A DNA stretch of 34,114 bases from Bacteroidetes bacterium SW_4_67_19 (GTDB lineage: Bacteria > Bacteroidota > Rhodothermia > Rhodothermales > Salinibacteraceae). The position numbers and the translations under genes are program-made. The stretch spans positions 1 through 34,114 of the forward strand of contig PXTX01000083.1 in assembly GCA_003023275.1 (NCBI GenBank). Direction: 5' to 3'. This document shows, piece after piece, positions 31,532 through 34,114 of the stretch; the first letter of the stretch is position 1; each line of letters opens with the position of its first letter. Under the pieces are notes generated by a model. The model did not search any database, had not been told where the DNA came from, and saw only the letters and a list, made by a program, of their open reading frames with translations.

Positions 31532-32739
31532 GCCTCCACCCCCGGCAGCGTTTCGCCTTCGAGGAAGCCGAGCATCGCGCCGCCGCCGGTGGAGAGGTGG
31601 CTGATGCGGTCGGCGAAGCCCATCTGCGAGAGCGCCGCCGCCGAGTCGCCGCCGCCGGCCACGGTGTAGGCGCCCGCGTCGGTCGCTTCGGCCACGGCTT
31701 CGGCCACCGCGCGGGTGCCCTTCGCAAACGGCTCGGCTTCGAAGACGCCCATCGGCCCGTTCCAGGCGACCGTCTGGGCGTGGCGGATTTCTTCCTGGTA
31801 GCGCCCGGCCGTCTCGGGGCCGATGTCCACGCCCAGCAGGCCGCCGGGCACGTCGCCGTCAGTGATGTGGTGGTCGGCACTCGCGTCGAGGTCGTCGGCG
31901 ACGACGTGGTCGGTGGGAAGCAAAAGCCGGTCGCCGGCGTCGTCGAGCAGGCGCTCGGCATCGCCCGTGCGGTCGTCCTCGACGAGCGAGTCGCCCACGC
32001 CTCGGCCCTGGGCCTTCAGAAAGGTGTAGCTCATCGCCCCGCCGATCAGGAGCGTGTCGGCCACATCGAGCAGGCGTTCGATCACGCCGAGCTTGTCGGA
32101 GACCTTCGCCCCGCCGAGCGCGGCGACGAACGGGCGTTCGGGGGCGCCCGAGAGGAGCCGGCCGAGCGCGTCGAGTTCGCGCTCCACGAGGCGGCCCATC
32201 GCGGCGAGCTTGCCGTCGGACTGCATCACGCGGGCCGCGCCGACGGTGGAGGCGTGCGCGCGGTGCACCGCCCCGAAGGCGTCGCCGACGAACACGTCGC
32301 CCAGCGCGGCGAGCGCGGCGGCGAAGTCGTCGTCGTTGGCCTTTTCGCCGGGGTCGAAGCGCGTGTTTTCCAGCAGCACCACGCCGCCGTCGGTGAGCTG
32401 CTCGATGACGGCCTCGGCCTTGTTCCCGACGGTCTCTTCGCAGAAGTGCACCGGGCGTCCCAGCAGCTCCTCGAAGCGTTCGGCCACGGGACGCAGGCTC
32501 AGGTCCCCCTCGCGCTCGCCGCCGGGCCGGCCGAGGTGGCTCATCAACACGGCCTTCGCGCCGGTCTGGGTGATCGCTTCGATGGTCGGCAGCGCCGCGC
32601 GCAGGCGCAAATCGTCGCCCACGCGATGCTGCTCGCCGTCGCCCGCGTCTTCGAGCGGCACGTTGAAGTCCACGCGCACCAGCGCGCGCTTCCCTTCGGT
32701 GAGGGCGTCGGCAGGGAGGTCGTCGAGGGTGAGTTTCAT
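31516..32739 (-). CDS. pgk: Phosphoglycerate kinase
   Basis: The 407-aa glycolytic enzyme transfers phosphate from 1,3-bisphosphoglycerate to ADP. Substrate residues and motifs: RVDFNVPL at 22-29, SHLGRPGG near 66-73, ENTRF near 124, GGAKVSDK near 209-216, WNGPMGVFE, and the nucleotide-binding GGGDSAAALSQMG near 367-379. The protein is notably acidic (DAGDGEQHRVGDD insertion). The C-terminal LPGVEALSER is normal up to about Leu; the final residues and stop lie in DNA that also reads as the MscS tail, so the very end may derive from a fusion. The start ATG 32739 is standard. Same strand as gap, separated by an octad array. Confidence 0.95.
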   Translation of the reverse strand: MKLTLDDLPADALTEGKRALVRVDFNVPLEDAGDGEQHRVGDDLRLRAALPTIEAITQTGAKAVLMSHLGRPGGEREGDLSLRPVAERFEELLGRPVHFCEETVGNKAEAVIEQLTDGGVVLLENTRFDPGEKANDDDFAAALAALGDVFVGDAFGAVHRAHASTVGAARVMQSDGKLAAMGRLVERELDALGRLLSGAPERPFVAALGGAKVSDKLGVIERLLDVADTLLIGGAMSYTFLKAQGRGVGDSLVEDDRTGDAERLLDDAGDRLLLPTDHVVADDLDASADHHITDGDVPGGLLGVDIGPETAGRYQEEIRHAQTVAWNGPMGVFEAEPFAKGTRAVAEAVAEATDAGAYTVAGGGDSAAALSQMGFADRISHLSTGGGAMLGFLEGETLPGVEALSER

Positions 32740-32751
32740 TTAGGCATGAAG

Positions 32752-32807
32752 GTTTGTAGGTATGGAGGTATGGACGTCCACACGTTCAAACGTCCACACA
32801 TTCAAAC
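32752..32807. repeat. Octad array filling the pgk-gap spacer
   Basis: Seven consecutive 8-bp units: GTTTGTAG, GTATGGAG, GTATGGAC, GTCCACAC, GTTCAAAC, GTCCACAC and ATTCAAAC. They end exactly at the base before the gap stop (32808). The array is roughly mirror-complementary: GTTTG at the left end, CAAAC at the right, and TGGACGTCCA at the centre, so it can fold into an imperfect hairpin. The period of 8 differs from all other arrays here. Confidence 0.88.
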
Positions 32808-33776
32808 TCACGAAGCGAGCTTGCGAGCGAGGTCCACCATGCGGTTGGCGAAGCCCCACTCGTTGTCGTACCAGCCGAGGACTTTGACCTGGCGGCCCTG
32901 CGTCATCGTCGAGGGGGCGTCGAAGATGCAGGAGTGCGGGTTGTGCACGACGTCTGTCGAGACGATGGGCGTCTCGTTGTATTCGAGCACGCCGCTCATG
33001 GGGCCGTCGGCGTTTTCCCGGAAGGCGGCGTTCACCTCGTCGGCGCTGGCCTCCGTGCCCAGATCGACGACCAGGTCGGTGATCGAGCCGGCGGGGATGG
33101 GCACGCGCATGGCCATGCCGTCGAGCTTGCCGTCCAGTTCGGGCACGACCAGGCCGATGGCCTGCGCGGCGCCGGTGGAGGTCGGGATGATGCTTTCGGC
33201 AGCGGCGCGGGCGCGGCGCAGGTCCTTCGTGCCGGGGCCGTCGAGGATGTTCTGGCTGGCGGTGTAGGCGTGCACGGTCGTCATCACGCCGCTCTCGATG
33301 CCGAAGGCGTCGTTGAGGGTTTTCACCAGCGGGGCCAGCGAGTTGGTCGTGCAGCTTGCGTTGGAGACGATGTCTTCGTCCCCGCTCAGGTCGTCGTCGT
33401 TGACGCCCAGCACGAAGGTAGGCACGTCGTCGCTCTTGGCCGGGGCGCTGATGATGACCTTGTCCGCGCCGGCGTCGAGGTGGGCGCTGGCCTTCTCGCG
33501 CGTACGAAAGAGGCCCGTCGATTCGACCACCACGTCCGCGCCGAGGTCGCCCCACGGCAGGTTCGCGGGGTCTTTTTCGCTGAAGACGCGAAAGTCCTCA
33601 CCGTCGATGGTGATCGTGTCCTCGCCGGAGTAGGAGACGTCGCCGTCGTAGGTGCCCTGCGCGGTGTCGTACTGGAAGAGATGGAAGTCTTCGCCATTGC
33701 TTTCGCGTTCGAGAATGGAGCGCAGGACGAGGCGTCCGATGCGCCCGAAGCCGTTGATGCCGAGAGTGAGAGCCAT
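32808..33776 (-). CDS. gap: Glyceraldehyde-3-phosphate dehydrogenase with N-terminal deletion
   Basis: The 322-aa enzyme oxidises glyceraldehyde-3-phosphate with NAD and phosphate. Catalytic Cys142 is in SNASCTTNS and His169 in TTVHAYTASQ; WYDNEWGFANRM near the C-terminus and the S-loop are normal. The nucleotide fold starts INGFGRIGRLVLRSILERES but, after NGEDF, goes straight to HLFQYDTAQGTY. The family has a 14-18-residue segment here with the V-x-I/V-N-D-L stretch, whose Asp contacts the NAD ribose. It is missing in frame, junction near 33683. Start ATG 33776. If the deletion is real, NAD binding should be weakened; an assembly gap is the alternative. Confidence 0.93.
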   Translation of the reverse strand: MALTLGINGFGRIGRLVLRSILERESNGEDFHLFQYDTAQGTYDGDVSYSGEDTITIDGEDFRVFSEKDPANLPWGDLGADVVVESTGLFRTREKASAHLDAGADKVIISAPAKSDDVPTFVLGVNDDDLSGDEDIVSNASCTTNSLAPLVKTLNDAFGIESGVMTTVHAYTASQNILDGPGTKDLRRARAAAESIIPTSTGAAQAIGLVVPELDGKLDGMAMRVPIPAGSITDLVVDLGTEASADEVNAAFRENADGPMSGVLEYNETPIVSTDVVHNPHSCIFDAPSTMTQGRQVKVLGWYDNEWGFANRMVDLARKLAS

Positions 33777-33854
33777 TGTCTGGGTACGGGGATGGGAGAG
33801 TGCGGGGTCCGAGGTTGGGGCCGCCGGCGTGCGTTGCGCGTTTCTTTCCAAGAA

Positions 33855-33889
33855 AGCTGAAGGCGGACGGCTGAAAGCCAACAGCTAAA
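33855..33889. repeat. Heptad array, AGCTGAA/GGCTGAA family
   Basis: AGCTGAA, GGCGGAC, GGCTGAA, AGCCAAC and AGCTAAA are consecutive units. The 18-mer TAGCTGTTGGCTTTCAGC, read on the minus strand at 33870-33887, is identical to plus-strand 1947-1964 just after argS, 32 kb away. Confidence 0.85.
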
Positions 33890-33917
33890 AATGTAGCCGA
33901 TTCCGGGGCAGAATGAA
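33890..33917 (-). promoter_or_regulatory. Possible promoter of gap
   Basis: On the minus strand TTCATT (33912-33917) and TACATT (33890-33895) are 16 bp apart. The predicted start of transcription would lie in the heptad array, about 110 bp above the gap ATG. Confidence 0.3.
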
Positions 33918-34114
33918 ACCGGCGCGGAGGCGCGAGGCCGTGCATTATTGGTAAAAACTTCGGAGAAGAAGCCAGCCCCGACCGGCGCGTGGCCGTCGAT
34001 GTGGGAAACGAACCCCCCCGGGCGCGTGTTGAGGATCGGTGCTTGATTCGTTGGAAGGGCTTTCGAAAAAACACGCCGCGCCCTTCGCTCAAGCAAATCA
34101 AAAAGCCAAGAACT

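Larger units (their letters stand above)
33777..34114. other. Right-edge intergenic region
   Basis: 338 bp with no supported gene up to the window end. It contains a heptad array (33855-33889), a possible gap promoter (33890-33917) and a nested inverted repeat (34040-34095: TGCTTGA/TCAAGCA outside GAAGGGC/GCCCTTC). The plus-strand neighbour, if any, lies beyond the window. Confidence 0.6.

Noticed and set aside
34040-34095. Terminator at the right edge
   Set aside because: The nested inverted repeat has no T tract on either strand and an interrupted stem.

Overview
The window is a GC-rich chromosomal segment from a Bacteroidota-like bacterium, most plausibly the Rhodothermota/Rhodothermales (Salinibacter/Rhodothermus side). 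The placement rests on acid-rich housekeeping proteins (Pgk, GapA, ArgS), gene types common in that group (DUF4097 surface protein, DUF922 lipoprotein, DUF1206, DUF2007, a non-TonB outer-membrane beta-barrel) and the near absence of Shine-Dalgarno sequences before start codons. This is inference from protein character, not a database match. No rRNA, tRNA, CRISPR array or complete phage was seen.

Layout: 147-8107 is mostly plus strand: argS, a minus-strand four-helix-bundle gene framed by 7-bp repeats, ftsX, a DUF4097 lipoprotein, a lipase-like hydrolase, a DUF922 lipoprotein and an HD-domain phosphohydrolase. 8317-17781 is minus strand: cold-shock protein, hpt and tilS (a classic pair), DUF1206, mutL, a 71-aa membrane protein, cdsA, DUF2007 and a sodium:solute symporter with a foreign C-terminus. 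18207-23794 is mixed: outer-membrane protein, a 5' fragment of a DUF1156 (anti-phage-type) methylase gene, a REP-type Y1/HUH transposase, a hypothetical gene, nadA, an HNH endonuclease and a DUF3592-like protein. 23928-33776 is minus strand: two paralogous membrane PH-like proteins, two Uma2 proteins, a broken glycosyltransferase, an amidinotransferase/DDAH-like enzyme, a repeat-bearing lipoprotein, an ABC permease and ATPase pair, an MscS fragment, pgk and gap.

Two patterns stand out. First, about 17 short arrays of degenerate units with a period of 7 bp (one of 8 bp) sit at gene borders, often touching start or stop codons. They fall into at least three sequence families. Because 7 is 1 modulo 3, units containing TGA offer stops in successive frames, and most arrays behind a gene's 3' end carry TGA on that gene's strand. 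Second, several genes carry what look like clean deletion junctions: tilS and gap (in frame), a glycosyltransferase (out of frame), the symporter 3' end, the pgk/MscS join and the DUF1156 stub. They may be real erosion or an assembly problem; read mapping would decide.

Functionally the window mixes central metabolism (pgk-gap, nadA, hpt), translation and tRNA modification (argS, tilS), DNA repair (mutL), envelope functions (cdsA, ftsX, outer-membrane and lipoproteins, ABC exporter) and a small mobile/defence-derived island at 19.6-20.4 kb.
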